Positions 53,628-63,114 are shown, numbered from the stretch's first letter. The stretch is DNA of 64,000 nt from Clostridia bacterium (GCA_024403735.1 JAKSRG010000006.1:1-64000); one strand, 5' to 3'. The notes: generated by a model from the letters alone, not told the origin. A program made the numbers and translations.

Positions 53628-54128
53628 ATGCATAGATTTCTTGTGTGTTCAGATATTCACGGCAATCTTGAAAACTTAAGATATGCACTCAAAGAAGCAA
53701 CATTAGATCCAATCGAGGGCGTAATAATAGCTGGTGATACAGAAATTAGTGTTGATGAGATTAGATCTATCGTAAAAGAATTCGTCGACTGTAAATTATA
53801 TATGGTCAGAGGCAACTGTGATTATGCTGCTCCTGGCATTACAGATATGATCACCTTCGAACTCCCAGGAAATATCACATGTATGCTCACACATGGTCAT
53901 CGTTATCATGTTAAGGAAGATTTATTCACACTAGGAACTGTAGCTCAGAATTTAAAGGCTAACCTAGTAGTGTATGGTCACACACATGAATTCGAAGACA
54001 CTAATATGGGAAGAATTCGAATTGTTAATCCTGGCGCCCTAAATGGCGGAAGATATAGCTATCCTAGTTATGTACTGATGACTATCGATAATGGCAAAAT
54101 TGAGATACTCCACAGAGTAATGAGTTAA
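53628..54128 (+). CDS. YfcE-type metallophosphoesterase
   Basis: 166 residues. Metal-binding motifs: CSDIHGN (Asp-x-His), AGDTE (Gly-Asp), RGNCD (Gly-Asn-Cys-Asp), MLTHGH and VYGHTHE. This is the MJ0936/YfcE group, which cleaves phosphodiesters. It starts one base after the SPFH stop, behind GGGAG, so it is translationally coupled. The functional connection with SPFH proteins is unknown. Confidence 0.9.
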   Translation: MHRFLVCSDIHGNLENLRYALKEATLDPIEGVIIAGDTEISVDEIRSIVKEFVDCKLYMVRGNCDYAAPGITDMITFELPGNITCMLTHGHRYHVKEDLFTLGTVAQNLKANLVVYGHTHEFEDTNMGRIRIVNPGALNGGRYSYPSYVLMTIDNGKIEILHRVMS

Positions 54129-54267
54129 CATATCTAAATACAACTAATAGATAATACCAATATTCGATATACTGCTGTCTCTAACAGATGGTATCTTCAT
54201 GGTAATCTAGTAATGCTCTAGGCGATATGTCTGGAGCTTATTTTGTAGAAATCGAGGAATAAGTCTT

Positions 54268-55194
54268 GTGTTCTCGCTAGTTTTCTCTAACGTATCAATA
54301 ATCATCGTATACATGTTACTTGGATATTTACTCTGTAAATCTAAGAAAGCTACCGTATCTCATGCCAAGAGTATGTCAGCACTACTTCTATACGTGCTGA
54401 ACCCAGCCATGATTATCAACTCATTTCTACAGATTGAGTACTCCAAGGAGAGTTTCGTTAAACTCGGTAAATTCGCTTTAACAACTCTTGTAATTCAGCT
54501 ACTCTTCTTCGCAATCTTGTATGTAATCCTCAATCGTAAGTATCAAGATGCTCGCTACAGAATTTTGACTGTAGGTAGCGTACTAGGTAATGTTGGATTT
54601 CTTGGAATGCCAATCATCGCATGTATATTCCCTGAGGAACCTATTGTACTTTGCTATAGCTCAATTAACGTACTCACAATGAACCTCATCGTGTTCACTG
54701 TTGGAATATTCCTCATTACTAATGACAAGAAGTTCATATCTGTTAAGGGTGCGATTTTGAATCCTACCACTCTATCAGCAATCATCGCGCTACCTATTTA
54801 TCTTCTAGGAATTAAGTTCCCTAGCGCGATTACTAATCCATTAGGAATTCTCGCGAAGTCAGTTACTCCAATGTGTATGTTTATTCTTGGAATGCGCCTA
54901 TCAGAGGCAAAACTTAAGAATATCTTCACGAGACCATTCGTATATTTAACATGTGCACTTAAGCTGATTTTGTTCCCTGTTTTCGCGTTCATCTGCGTGA
55001 AATATCTTCCATTCCTTGATGACACACTTAAGATATCAGTAATCGTACTCGCATGCACACCTTCAGGTGCCGTAATCGAATCATTAGCTGAATTACACGA
55101 ATGCGAACAGGAACTCGCTGCTAACGTTGTCCTTCTTACAACTTTACTAAGTGTCATCACTATTCCAGTCATGACTAGCATCCTTGTGGGCTAA
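54268..55194 (+). CDS. AEC family transporter
   Basis: 308 residues with about ten hydrophobic segments. Auxin efflux carrier (AEC) features: LLGYLLCKSK near the start, LLLYVLNPAMIINSF, GNVGFLGMPI and a C-terminal ACTPSGAV. Bacterial members move organic acids such as malate or malonate. The start is GTG with GAGGAAT upstream. It faces the MATE gene tail to tail across a tandem repeat. Confidence 0.88.
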   Translation: MFSLVFSNVSIIIVYMLLGYLLCKSKKATVSHAKSMSALLLYVLNPAMIINSFLQIEYSKESFVKLGKFALTTLVIQLLFFAILYVILNRKYQDARYRILTVGSVLGNVGFLGMPIIACIFPEEPIVLCYSSINVLTMNLIVFTVGIFLITNDKKFISVKGAILNPTTLSAIIALPIYLLGIKFPSAITNPLGILAKSVTPMCMFILGMRLSEAKLKNIFTRPFVYLTCALKLILFPVFAFICVKYLPFLDDTLKISVIVLACTPSGAVIESLAELHECEQELAANVVLLTTLLSVITIPVMTSILVG

Positions 55195-55239
55195 TTAATC
55201 AGGTTAATTAATCTGGCTAATTAATCTAGTAATTAATCG
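55191..55239. repeat. 13-base tandem repeat spanning two convergent stop codons
   Basis: About 3.8 copies of a unit like CTAATTAATCTGG, at 55191-55203, 55204-55216, 55217-55229 and 55230-55239. It contains the stop codons of both the AEC and MATE genes. There is no G/C hairpin, so it is not an ordinary terminator. Confidence 0.85.
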
Positions 55240-56606
55240 TGTGTGAGCGTTCTCTTTGGTGTACCCATAACTTTACGTCTTACGAAGTAGAAACAGATTA
55301 CCTGCAAAGTAATTGTTAATATCCAAGATCCTGGATATGAGATGAACAAAAATCTAAGTGTGTGGTGATGTGGGAAGAAACCGAAAATCCACACAATTCT
55401 TGTACCAACTGTACCGATAATTGAAAGGATCATCGGAACTGTTGAGTGGCCAAGACCACGCATCGCGCCAGGAATAAGGTCCATCATTCCACACAAGAAA
55501 TACGTAAATGTCGTGATAGACATAATCTGCCAACCGTAATCGATGTCGACAGGGTTCTTAGTATAAATTGAGAGTACCTGTCTAGAGAAGAAGAATGCCA
55601 ATCCTCCGAGTACCAATGGAACAACAATCTGTAAGATTACGCAGTCGCGTAAGATTTTATCGAGACGATCCTTCTTGCCTGCACCGAGGTTCTGGCTCAT
55701 GAAGCTCATACATGCCTGAGTGATGGAATTAACTGTCGCATACAAGAAACCCAATACGTTATTCGCAGCTGTATAACCAGCCATGGCATTAGCGCCAAAT
55801 GAGTTAACTGAAGACTGCAAGAGCGCATTAGAGAAATTAATAACTGTGCTCTGAAGGCCAGCTGGAATACCTACCTTGAAGATGTCTCTTAGGTATCTCC
55901 ACTGAATTCGTAACTTCTTGAACTCGAGCTTATATGGCGCATCATTAGCATGTGTGAGACAGATAATAACTAAGATACATGAGATGAACTGTGATGTAAC
56001 AGTCGCGATAGCTACACCTGCAACACCCATTGAGAAGAATTTTACGAGAATGTAGTTGAGTAATGCATTAACCGCACCCGCGAATGTGAGGAACAACAGT
56101 GGTCTTTTAGTATCACCAATAGCTCTGAGAATTGCAGCGCAGAAGTTATACACCATAAAAAATGGCATACCGCAGAAATATATTCTCATGTATAGAATTG
56201 ACTGATCGATTACATCATCAGGCGTATCCATGATCTGGAGGGCTGGTCTAGCGAGGACAATTCCTACAATACCCATCACTACACCCACGATAATCGCGAA
56301 CAAAACTGATGTATGGACAGTGCCATTAAGTTCCTTGTTCATCTTGGCAGCGAAATATCTTGCAGCCAAAACATTAGTACCAATTGAGATACCGATGAAG
56401 AGATTTATGAGCATGTTAATCAGAGCCGTAGTGGAACCAACAGCTGCGAGGGCTGTACTTCCAGTAAAACGACCAACAATGATGATATCTACAGCGTTAA
56501 AGAGGAGCTGCAAAATACCAGTCAACATCAAAGGCACTGAGAAGGATATAAGCTTATCCATGATGCTGCCTTCGGTCATATTCATCTCAAAGGAACGTCT
56601 GCTCAA
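55233..56606 (-). CDS. MATE family efflux transporter
   Basis: 457 residues, about 12 membrane segments in two homologous halves. Start region MTEGSIMDKLISFSVPLM and internal FNAVDIIIVGRF, then AAILRAIGDTKRP mid-chain and PGAMRGLGHST in the second half. It exports drugs or cations using a sodium or proton gradient. It has no Shine-Dalgarno of note. It stands alone; site 5 of the intergenic motif lies just upstream. Confidence 0.92.
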   Translation of the reverse strand: MSRRSFEMNMTEGSIMDKLISFSVPLMLTGILQLLFNAVDIIIVGRFTGSTALAAVGSTTALINMLINLFIGISIGTNVLAARYFAAKMNKELNGTVHTSVLFAIIVGVVMGIVGIVLARPALQIMDTPDDVIDQSILYMRIYFCGMPFFMVYNFCAAILRAIGDTKRPLLFLTFAGAVNALLNYILVKFFSMGVAGVAIATVTSQFISCILVIICLTHANDAPYKLEFKKLRIQWRYLRDIFKVGIPAGLQSTVINFSNALLQSSVNSFGANAMAGYTAANNVLGFLYATVNSITQACMSFMSQNLGAGKKDRLDKILRDCVILQIVVPLVLGGLAFFFSRQVLSIYTKNPVDIDYGWQIMSITTFTYFLCGMMDLIPGAMRGLGHSTVPMILSIIGTVGTRIVWIFGFFPHHHTLRFLFISYPGSWILTITLQVICFYFVRRKVMGTPKRTLTHD

Positions 56607-56630
56607 TTTAGTAATCTCTCTTGTTTTCGA

Positions 56631-56647
56631 TTTAGTCTATATAATTT
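56631..56647 (+). repeat. Intergenic TTTTCGA-N4-GTC motif, site 5
   Basis: TTGTTTTCGATTTAGTC, about 25 bases upstream of the minus-strand MATE start, inside its likely leader. Confidence 0.5.
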
Positions 56648-56732
56648 ATTCCTATATAGGGCATCCCGCAAGACAGATTCATGTTGTTAATGTGACATTC
56701 TTTATGTCAATTAAGACGTAGTTTATGTGAAA

Positions 56733-57584
56733 TCAGTAGACCTGTACCTGCTCGAGAAATCTCTTTAGCACTTCACTATCTAACTCGATTACACCAGTAT
56801 CACCAAGCGCAATCTTCTTATTAGTGCCGTGGTAATCACTTCCTGCAGTGATAAGTAACCCTTCCTCACTAGCAATCCTCATCATTACCTGATGCTCCTC
56901 TTCCGTGAACTCAGAGTAATAACACTCGACACCCATGAGGCCCAATTCCTTAAATCGCTTAACTCTGTCCAAAGTCTCTTCGTATCCAAGACGACTACCT
57001 CCATCGCCACGAACACCATGTGCAAGGACTGGCGTACCTCCTGCCTTAAGTATCACTTTGATTGCCTGTTCAGGAGTTATGTAAGATGTTTTCCCATGGA
57101 AAAAATCTATGTATTTTGTGAATGCTTCATTCTGATTACTAACAATTCCTTCACGTACCATGAGCCATCCAATGCTCGAATGATTAGGACTATGGCTGTT
57201 AATGATGGAATTCTTGTCTTCTGACCTGAAGTTTAGGCCAAATTCACCCTCGAGGAACTCAAAAGTCTTAACTACTTTGTCTACCCTCGCCATGTGAATC
57301 TCATCTGTGAGGTCAATCATCGACTGGTTATCAATATCGTATCCATATCCCAAGATGTGGCATCTGCCCTGATCTTCGCTACAAGAGAATTCAATTCCAG
57401 GAATAAAAGCAGGTCTGTCATTAGTAGCCAAAATATCTCTACATCCCTTGATACTATCGTGATCTGTCAGCGCGAAAACATCCAGTAATCCCTGGGCCTG
57501 GCGGGCAATATCTAATGGATTATCTGATCCGTCTGAGTAGTAGGAATGAACGTGCAAGTCTGCTTTTTTATATGTCTTCATCAT
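56733..57584 (-). CDS. PHP domain phosphoesterase (RNase AM/YciV type)
   Basis: 283 residues. PHP motifs: DLHVHSYYSDG at the start, LTDHDS, a GIEFSC glutamate, NHSSIGWL, PVLAHGVRGDGG and ITAGSDYHG. These bind a trinuclear metal centre. YciV-type members release 5'-nucleotides from short RNA or 3',5'-bisphosphonucleotides. Single-gene unit, divergent from the AAA-protease operon. Confidence 0.9.
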   Translation of the reverse strand: MMKTYKKADLHVHSYYSDGSDNPLDIARQAQGLLDVFALTDHDSIKGCRDILATNDRPAFIPGIEFSCSEDQGRCHILGYGYDIDNQSMIDLTDEIHMARVDKVVKTFEFLEGEFGLNFRSEDKNSIINSHSPNHSSIGWLMVREGIVSNQNEAFTKYIDFFHGKTSYITPEQAIKVILKAGGTPVLAHGVRGDGGSRLGYEETLDRVKRFKELGLMGVECYYSEFTEEEHQVMMRIASEEGLLITAGSDYHGTNKKIALGDTGVIELDSEVLKRFLEQVQVY

Positions 57585-57605
57585 TAACTGTTAGCTCCGA
57601 TCAAC

Positions 57606-57815
57606 GTGCAAATCTTTCTAAATATTATACCGATGTTTTTGCCATTTATCCTCTGCCCTTCTCCGCTACTTATCTGCGTTTTTTTGACTGACTACATTCC
57701 TAATTCTGTCAAGACTGACCCAAAAAATTTACCAGATTATATTCGCCGCTCAGGGGACTTAAGATATTACCACAACAAATATCGCGAACGGAGAAATGCC
57801 AAAAATGAAGAATAA
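57606..57815 (+). CDS. Possible small membrane protein upstream of the AAA-protease gene
   Basis: An open frame of 69 codons from a GTG. The first 30 residues are hydrophobic (a likely membrane segment), followed by a charged tail with DYIRRSGDLRYYHNKYRERR. It overlaps the start of the 1020-residue gene by 20 bases. No ribosome binding site is evident. An internal ATG could serve as the start. If real, it would provide a membrane anchor missing from the protease. Confidence 0.35.
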   Translation: MQIFLNIIPMFLPFILCPSPLLICVFLTDYIPNSVKTDPKNLPDYIRRSGDLRYYHNKYRERRNAKNEE

Positions 57816-60800
57816 TGACGAATTTCGTATCAGCAAAATGCCAGACAAAATCATTAGTTTTGATCACTTTGATGAAGAACCAGATTTGTTCGAAGATTAC
57901 ACATTAACAAGTGAAGATATGGATCAGATCAAGATTGAAGATGAAGTTGAATATAACAGTAGGACTCTTGATATGCAGGTCGAAGATACTCTTAGTACAT
58001 TCGCGAGCTACAAGCTCAGCATCGGAGATACTCAGATAGTAAAAGACCTACTTACATTCAAGCTCCAGACACATAACCTTGAGAGTTGGTACAAGAATAA
58101 GAATGCATTCTATAACCTAATCATCTCTACTACTGACATCCCTTATGCATTCGAGTTCAGCATCGGCTTAGCTCAAGTCCTTGGTGCTAAGCATAATGGT
58201 GTCTTTACTGAGCGAGAAGGTATGTGTATGTCGTTCTATGGTCTTGAGGAGAAGTTCAAGCAACACGACTTCATCACTATCACAGAATGCTGCTACGTTC
58301 CACTTAAGAGTAGCAATATTCACTCATCTACTGCTAGAAGCGATGTAGATCGTAAGAATAGTGACTACCACGATTTCTGGCGAAGCATCGGAACACTCAT
58401 CTCTACTTACAAAGATGTTATGGTGGTGATTATCTCTACACCTAAGGTCATCAGCAGATGCTTTAAACAGAACCACGCTATCTTCAATACATTTGCTTCA
58501 CATCACATTGAGATTAAGAAGATGGATACGAGCGATGTTATCACCAAGTGTATCAGTGAGCTCGAAGGAAAGGGTTACACAGTGACTGATGGTTTTACTC
58601 AGAAGCTCTCAGATTACATCAAAGACATATACCCTTCGAGCGAACTATCCTACAACGTCTTTATAGATAATCTCGTGAATAAGATTACGGAGAATGTTTT
58701 CAAGAAGACAAGAGATAATATGACGCTACTACCTGACATGGTACCAGCTTCTAGCAAGGTCAAGAAGACAACTGAGGAGCTCCTACAGGGACTTGATAAA
58801 TATGTAGGTCTTAGTAGTATCAAGGACGAACTTCAGAAGATGTATAACAAGTTTACGGTCTTCCCTGATACGGACAGCAAAGTGATTAGACACATGTGTT
58901 TTGTAGGTAATCCAGGTACTGGTAAGTCAACTGTCGCTGAAGAGGTTGCTTCTATCTTCCATTCAATGGGAATTCTTCCTACTGACAAATGCATTAAGGC
59001 AACTGCGTACGATTACACATCAGTGTATATTGGTGGTTCGGTCGAGAAAATGCATGCCTTGATTGATAATGCCGAAGGTGGAGTTTTGTTCATCGATGAA
59101 GCTTATGCGCTGTTTACTGATGCTGAAGAAAAGCAGGATGTTTTATCTGTCCTTCTCGATGCAGCGACTGAGCGAGCTGACAGCATGATCATCATCCTCG
59201 CAGGCTACAAGAAGGAGATGGAGATCGCGTTTAGATCTAATCCAGGGCTTAAGTATAGATTTCCGAAGAAGGTTGTTTTCGATGACTTCACATGCGATGA
59301 ATTGATTGAGATATTTAAGCAGCTATGCGCCAAGGACGGACTCACTTTGATGAATAATGCCATCCCTGCACTTAAGGACGTGATTATGGCTCATAAGGCG
59401 GAGGAGAACTTCGCGAATGCCCGTACTATTGCGCACATCTATAATGAGATACTCGAGCAGAAGATCACTAGTAGCAGTAAGTTCACGAATAAGATTACTG
59501 ATAAGGATTGCCAGCGCGTGCTCAAGAATGACGTAGCTTATTCGCTCGATAATCTCGTCGGCCTTAAGGACCTCAAGGAGAATATTGATAAGCTCGCGAA
59601 TATGGCCCTCTATATTCGTAAGCTCAGGGATAGTGGCTGCACCATGATGGCCGACTTCTACATGCATATGCTCCTTACTGGTAATCCTGGAACTGGTAAA
59701 ACCACTGTGGCAAATAGCCTCGCGCGCGTGCTGTATTCCATAGGTATCCTCAAGAATAACAAGGTAACCGTGCTCGAACGTAAGGATTTCATCGGTAACG
59801 TAATCGGTGGTTCCGAGCTCAAGACTGAGCAGGTACTTGGTCCTGCGTATGGCGGCCTCATAGTGATTGATGAAGCATATTCGCTCAATAAAGAAGGCAA
59901 CGATTACGGCAGAATTGTCATCGATATGCTCGTTAAAGCAATGGAGGAGCACCGCAAGGATACAGTCTTCGTATTCGCTGGTTACCCTGATGAGATGGAT
60001 GAGTTCCTGAGCGCTAATCCAGGACTTAGTTCGCGCTTTGGCTTCAGATATAAATTCGAAGACTATTCTACCGAGGAACTCACATGCATGTACCAGAGTA
60101 AGCTCGAGCGCCAGGGTTTTGATATCTCGCAGGAAGCTATTGATAAAGCGTCCAGCCTAATATCTTACTTCCGCCCTATGAAGCATTTTGGTAATGGTCG
60201 CTTCGTCGATACACTTATCTCGCAGACATTAACTAAGAGATCAATGCGCGACATCAAGGCGAACTTTAAGGACATCTCCGTATCCGATATCCCTGATATC
60301 CAGGACATGATCAAGATTCTCTCTGGCCCAGACGAGATGTATAACCCTGATGAACTAACGAGCGACAGCAAGCGCAGAACTAGCATCCACGAGACAGGCC
60401 ACGCATTAATCGCACTCCTTAATGGCATCCCTGTTGAGTCCATCAGCATCAAATCTGAGATTGGCTCCCTTGGCCGTGTATGCCTCAAGGCAGATCACCG
60501 CGACATGACGGAAGGCCACTGCATTAAGCTTCTCGCTATGCTCCTCGGTGGACGTAATGCTGAGCGAATTATCCTCGGCGATAACTCAGCTGGCTGCTCA
60601 GAAGACTACAAGCGCGCTAATGACCTCGCTACCAAGATGAGCGACGTATACGGCATGGGTGATATCGGCGTAGATAGTAAGGTCATGTTCCTCAAGAAGG
60701 CCGACCAGATGGCTACTGAGCTACTTACTAAGCACAAGGAACTCCTTCTTAAAATCTCAGACGAACTCATCAAGGGTAAGTCCTTCTCAGGTGATGAGCT

Positions 60801-60858
60801 TAAGAAGATGGTAGACGAATGCACAAATGGCCAATCCGATTGGTCAGAACCTGCCTAA
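57796..60858 (+). CDS. Tandem CbbX-type AAA+ ATPase fused to an FtsH-like M41 peptidase
   Basis: 1020 residues. Residues 1-335 are an N-terminal region that resembles an AAA+ fold without Walker motifs. AAA+ domain 1: Walker A GNPGTGKST at 371-379, Walker B VLFIDEA near 430. AAA+ domain 2: Walker A GNPGTGKTT at 629-637, Walker B IVIDEA near 690. Both are of the CbbX/SpoVK kind (FANARTIAHIYNE and FGNGRFVDTL C-terminal pieces). Residues from about 855 are a peptidase M41 domain: HETGH at 865-869 and the third metal ligand probably Asp937 in SEDYKRAND. FtsH has one AAA+ domain and membrane segments; this protein has neither feature of that kind. It would unfold and degrade cytoplasmic proteins. 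ATG at 57796 or 57805. Confidence 0.9.
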   Translation: MPKMKNNDEFRISKMPDKIISFDHFDEEPDLFEDYTLTSEDMDQIKIEDEVEYNSRTLDMQVEDTLSTFASYKLSIGDTQIVKDLLTFKLQTHNLESWYKNKNAFYNLIISTTDIPYAFEFSIGLAQVLGAKHNGVFTEREGMCMSFYGLEEKFKQHDFITITECCYVPLKSSNIHSSTARSDVDRKNSDYHDFWRSIGTLISTYKDVMVVIISTPKVISRCFKQNHAIFNTFASHHIEIKKMDTSDVITKCISELEGKGYTVTDGFTQKLSDYIKDIYPSSELSYNVFIDNLVNKITENVFKKTRDNMTLLPDMVPASSKVKKTTEELLQGLDKYVGLSSIKDELQKMYNKFTVFPDTDSKVIRHMCFVGNPGTGKSTVAEEVASIFHSMGILPTDKCIKATAYDYTSVYIGGSVEKMHALIDNAEGGVLFIDEAYALFTDAEEKQDVLSVLLDAATERADSMIIILAGYKKEMEIAFRSNPGLKYRFPKKVVFDDFTCDELIEIFKQLCAKDGLTLMNNAIPALKDVIMAHKAEENFANARTIAHIYNEILEQKITSSSKFTNKITDKDCQRVLKNDVAYSLDNLVGLKDLKENIDKLANMALYIRKLRDSGCTMMADFYMHMLLTGNPGTGKTTVANSLARVLYSIGILKNNKVTVLERKDFIGNVIGGSELKTEQVLGPAYGGLIVIDEAYSLNKEGNDYGRIVIDMLVKAMEEHRKDTVFVFAGYPDEMDEFLSANPGLSSRFGFRYKFEDYSTEELTCMYQSKLERQGFDISQEAIDKASSLISYFRPMKHFGNGRFVDTLISQTLTKRSMRDIKANFKDISVSDIPDIQDMIKILSGPDEMYNPDELTSDSKRRTSIHETGHALIALLNGIPVESISIKSEIGSLGRVCLKADHRDMTEGHCIKLLAMLLGGRNAERIILGDNSAGCSEDYKRANDLATKMSDVYGMGDIGVDSKVMFLKKADQMATELLTKHKELLLKISDELIKGKSFSGDELKKMVDECTNGQSDWSEPA

Positions 60859-60871
60859 TCTATACTATCCG

Positions 60872-60903
60872 GGTGTGGATAGCTCGAAAACAGCCTCCAC
60901 ACC
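60872..60903 (+). terminator. Possible hairpin after the AAA-protease gene
   Basis: GGTGTGGA (60872-60879) pairs with TCCACACC (60896-60903). There is no T run (TGCTTGTTCC follows), so it may only slow polymerase or stabilise the mRNA end. It lies 13 bases past the stop. Confidence 0.35.
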
Positions 60904-60922
60904 TGCTTGTTCCCGAGTAAAT

Positions 60923-61117
60923 ATGGCCAATTACACTGGCATAGTTGAGACAGGCCACATTTACCCGTATACTATGGTCACAGATGAAATTGATATGAGT
61001 TCAGGAATAGCGCTTAATATCTCATATAACGACGACATCTATAAAATACATGATCATGAACTAATAGAAACGACAATAACAGTACGAATTAGTACACAAG
61101 CCTGTAAATTTATCTAA
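60923..61117 (+). CDS. Possible 64-residue protein between the protease and PIN genes
   Basis: An open frame starting MANYTGIVETGHIYPYTMV and ending ISTQACKFI. It is polar, without membrane segments or known motifs. There is no ribosome binding site, so translation is doubtful, though it would fit in the operon, ending 12 bases before the PIN gene. Confidence 0.28.
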   Translation: MANYTGIVETGHIYPYTMVTDEIDMSSGIALNISYNDDIYKIHDHELIETTITVRISTQACKFI

Positions 61118-61129
61118 GGAGATTCAAAT

Positions 61130-61753
61130 ATGAATTCAATCGTAACTACAATTCAGAACAGTAATTATACAAACTTACCATCACTTCATGAGATTGCTAA
61201 CTCAAGAACATATGTTATCGCAGATACTAACTTTCTTGTGAGCGATTTCTTTATTGATGTGCTATACGAACAGATTAAGCAGTTCAACATCTGCAACTCA
61301 GATAAGCAGATTACGATCCACGTTCCTACTTCATGTTACCTCGAGCTTAACAAGATGCTTCGTTTTGAATATGGTAAGAACTACACAGAAAAGTCTGCTA
61401 GCAATGCCAACAAAATTCTCGACCTTATTACTCTTAATCTTAATCACAGAAAATCTAACCTCTTTGAAATTACATCATCTAATCAGAACGATTTCGCAGA
61501 CCAGATACTTCTCAACTGCGCAGCCAACATGAGTATCTCAGTTCCTACACTCATCCTCACAAATGACTGGAGTATCGCTCACGATGTATATTTCCACATC
61601 AATCAGCTTAGCTCAGTTAAGCGTAAGATGCCTATAATGGTAGGTAGATACGATAGTAAGTTCAACGCCTTTGGTATTCCTAGTCTCACATTGATCAAGA
61701 GAAAGATGGAAGAAAAGAGCATCAAGTCAATTGCTAACAGACACGTTAATTAA
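61130..61753 (+). CDS. PIN domain-like ribonuclease
   Basis: 207 residues. PIN-type acidic residues at the expected places: VIADTNFLVSD near residue 32, VPTSCYLELNKML with a Glu, NDFADQILLNCA and LILTNDWSIAHD. PIN enzymes cleave RNA and are the toxins of VapBC systems; no VapB-like antitoxin is adjacent. AAGGAG precedes the ATG. It lies between the AAA-protease gene and a helix-turn-helix gene, 12 bases upstream of the latter. Confidence 0.78.
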   Translation: MNSIVTTIQNSNYTNLPSLHEIANSRTYVIADTNFLVSDFFIDVLYEQIKQFNICNSDKQITIHVPTSCYLELNKMLRFEYGKNYTEKSASNANKILDLITLNLNHRKSNLFEITSSNQNDFADQILLNCAANMSISVPTLILTNDWSIAHDVYFHINQLSSVKRKMPIMVGRYDSKFNAFGIPSLTLIKRKMEEKSIKSIANRHVN

Positions 61754-61765
61754 GAGGTAACAACA

Positions 61766-62950
61766 ATGAGTAAGTCAAAGAACAACATCAAGGTTAATAA
61801 ATCCCTACTCGGCAATCCCAATCCGAAGCAAAGGGCCAAGTATGACAAAACTTTCGGCGACACAATTATCAAATACATTAACTCAATCCTAAATATCAGC
61901 GATCAGAAGTGTTACATATCTGCTCAGAAAATCGCTGACGCTACAGGTATTCCTAGAAGATCAATAACTAGATACATGGATGGCGAGACGAAGCCTAATG
62001 AGGAGCGCCAGGAATTAATCGTTAATTTCCTATCAAAAGTATATCAGGAACAGACTGACCTCTACTTCGAGCGCATGCGAGTTAATGATGAAGAGATTGA
62101 GGCTGTCGACTATGAAATCACTAATGAAGATGATTCATACTACATGGATGAAGTATCTGAGACATTACCTACAGCCCGAACACTCGCAGGGTTCAATGCT
62201 GATGGCTTAGGCAAATATACACTCAAGGCTCAGCAGTTCATCGTTGATAATTTCGAGATGATATGGTGTATCGAGAATTATGAGATAACACTTATCAATA
62301 TGCTTCGTTCCATGACGCCAGCCAACCGCGATAAGGTTATCTCCATGCTCGAAAACATCCCAGTATCTTTTGATCTTATCTCCTATTCAGGCTACGATAC
62401 ATCTACTTCACTAACAGTTCCTCGCCTCAAGCGTATTAGCGTTGGTTCTCATAAAATAGAGTATGTAATCCAGAAGAAGCTCAACCTATATGAGCAGTTC
62501 ATTAGAAAGCAGAAGTTCGCTCCATTTAGCTTCCTAGGAGACAAGGATAACCCTGTTATCAACGATAATCTCAGATCCACATTTAATGACTTGTGCATCG
62601 AGTGTGCTAATAAGCATTTCGGTGAGGAGTATGACGATGAATATGAACTCGTTGAGGAACCAGTTCCTGATAATCCTAGCCAGCTAGTTACCTACAGGAG
62701 AAAGGTTGAGCGTGATTTCGACTTCTTTGGAGCAAGAATATATAAGTTCCATAAGCGCTATTACGAGAACCTGGATAAAATCCTTACCTTCACGAACAAG
62801 GAATGGTACTGCCTCTACCTCTTCTGTCGACTTCAGATCACTGACATGTTGGATACTACTGATATGACAATCCATAAGGTCAACGACAACTATTTCGTTA
62901 AGAAGAACGAGTTCTTGTTCTGGGAATATCTCAGCATGCTTAGTAAGTAA
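61766..62950 (+). CDS. Helix-turn-helix protein of unknown function
   Basis: 394 residues. A DNA-binding helix-turn-helix of XRE type lies at about 45-95 (ISAQKIADATGIPRRSITRYMDGETKP). The remaining 300 residues are mostly helical and charged and match nothing I recognise; they include MLRSMTPANRDKVISMLENI and a Trp/Tyr-rich segment NKEWYCLYLFCRL. AGAGG precedes the ATG. It is the last gene of the operon and may regulate it or sense the state degraded by the protease. Confidence 0.72.
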   Translation: MSKSKNNIKVNKSLLGNPNPKQRAKYDKTFGDTIIKYINSILNISDQKCYISAQKIADATGIPRRSITRYMDGETKPNEERQELIVNFLSKVYQEQTDLYFERMRVNDEEIEAVDYEITNEDDSYYMDEVSETLPTARTLAGFNADGLGKYTLKAQQFIVDNFEMIWCIENYEITLINMLRSMTPANRDKVISMLENIPVSFDLISYSGYDTSTSLTVPRLKRISVGSHKIEYVIQKKLNLYEQFIRKQKFAPFSFLGDKDNPVINDNLRSTFNDLCIECANKHFGEEYDDEYELVEEPVPDNPSQLVTYRRKVERDFDFFGARIYKFHKRYYENLDKILTFTNKEWYCLYLFCRLQITDMLDTTDMTIHKVNDNYFVKKNEFLFWEYLSMLSK

Positions 62951-63001
62951 TTCACCTCCTGCTTGCTGAAAGATTCTAAGGAGCGCTAGATTAGTCGCAG
63001 G

Positions 63002-63018
63002 GTGTTTTCGAGGTAGTC
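63002..63018 (+). repeat. Intergenic TTTTCGA-N4-GTC motif, site 6
   Basis: GTGTTTTCGAGGTAGTC, about 97 bases upstream of the SDR gene and 52 bases past the helix-turn-helix gene. Confidence 0.5.
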
Positions 63019-63114
63019 ACTTGTTAAACAATATTTACATTTGCTGCTGTTAATAAAACTTATAAAATCTTATAATTTTAATATCGATTTAAAATCCATA
63101 GGAGGAAGTTTCGT

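Noticed and set aside
59323-59952. 209-codon open frame opposite the second AAA+ domain
   Set aside because: It covers both Walker motifs of the sense gene; no start signal.
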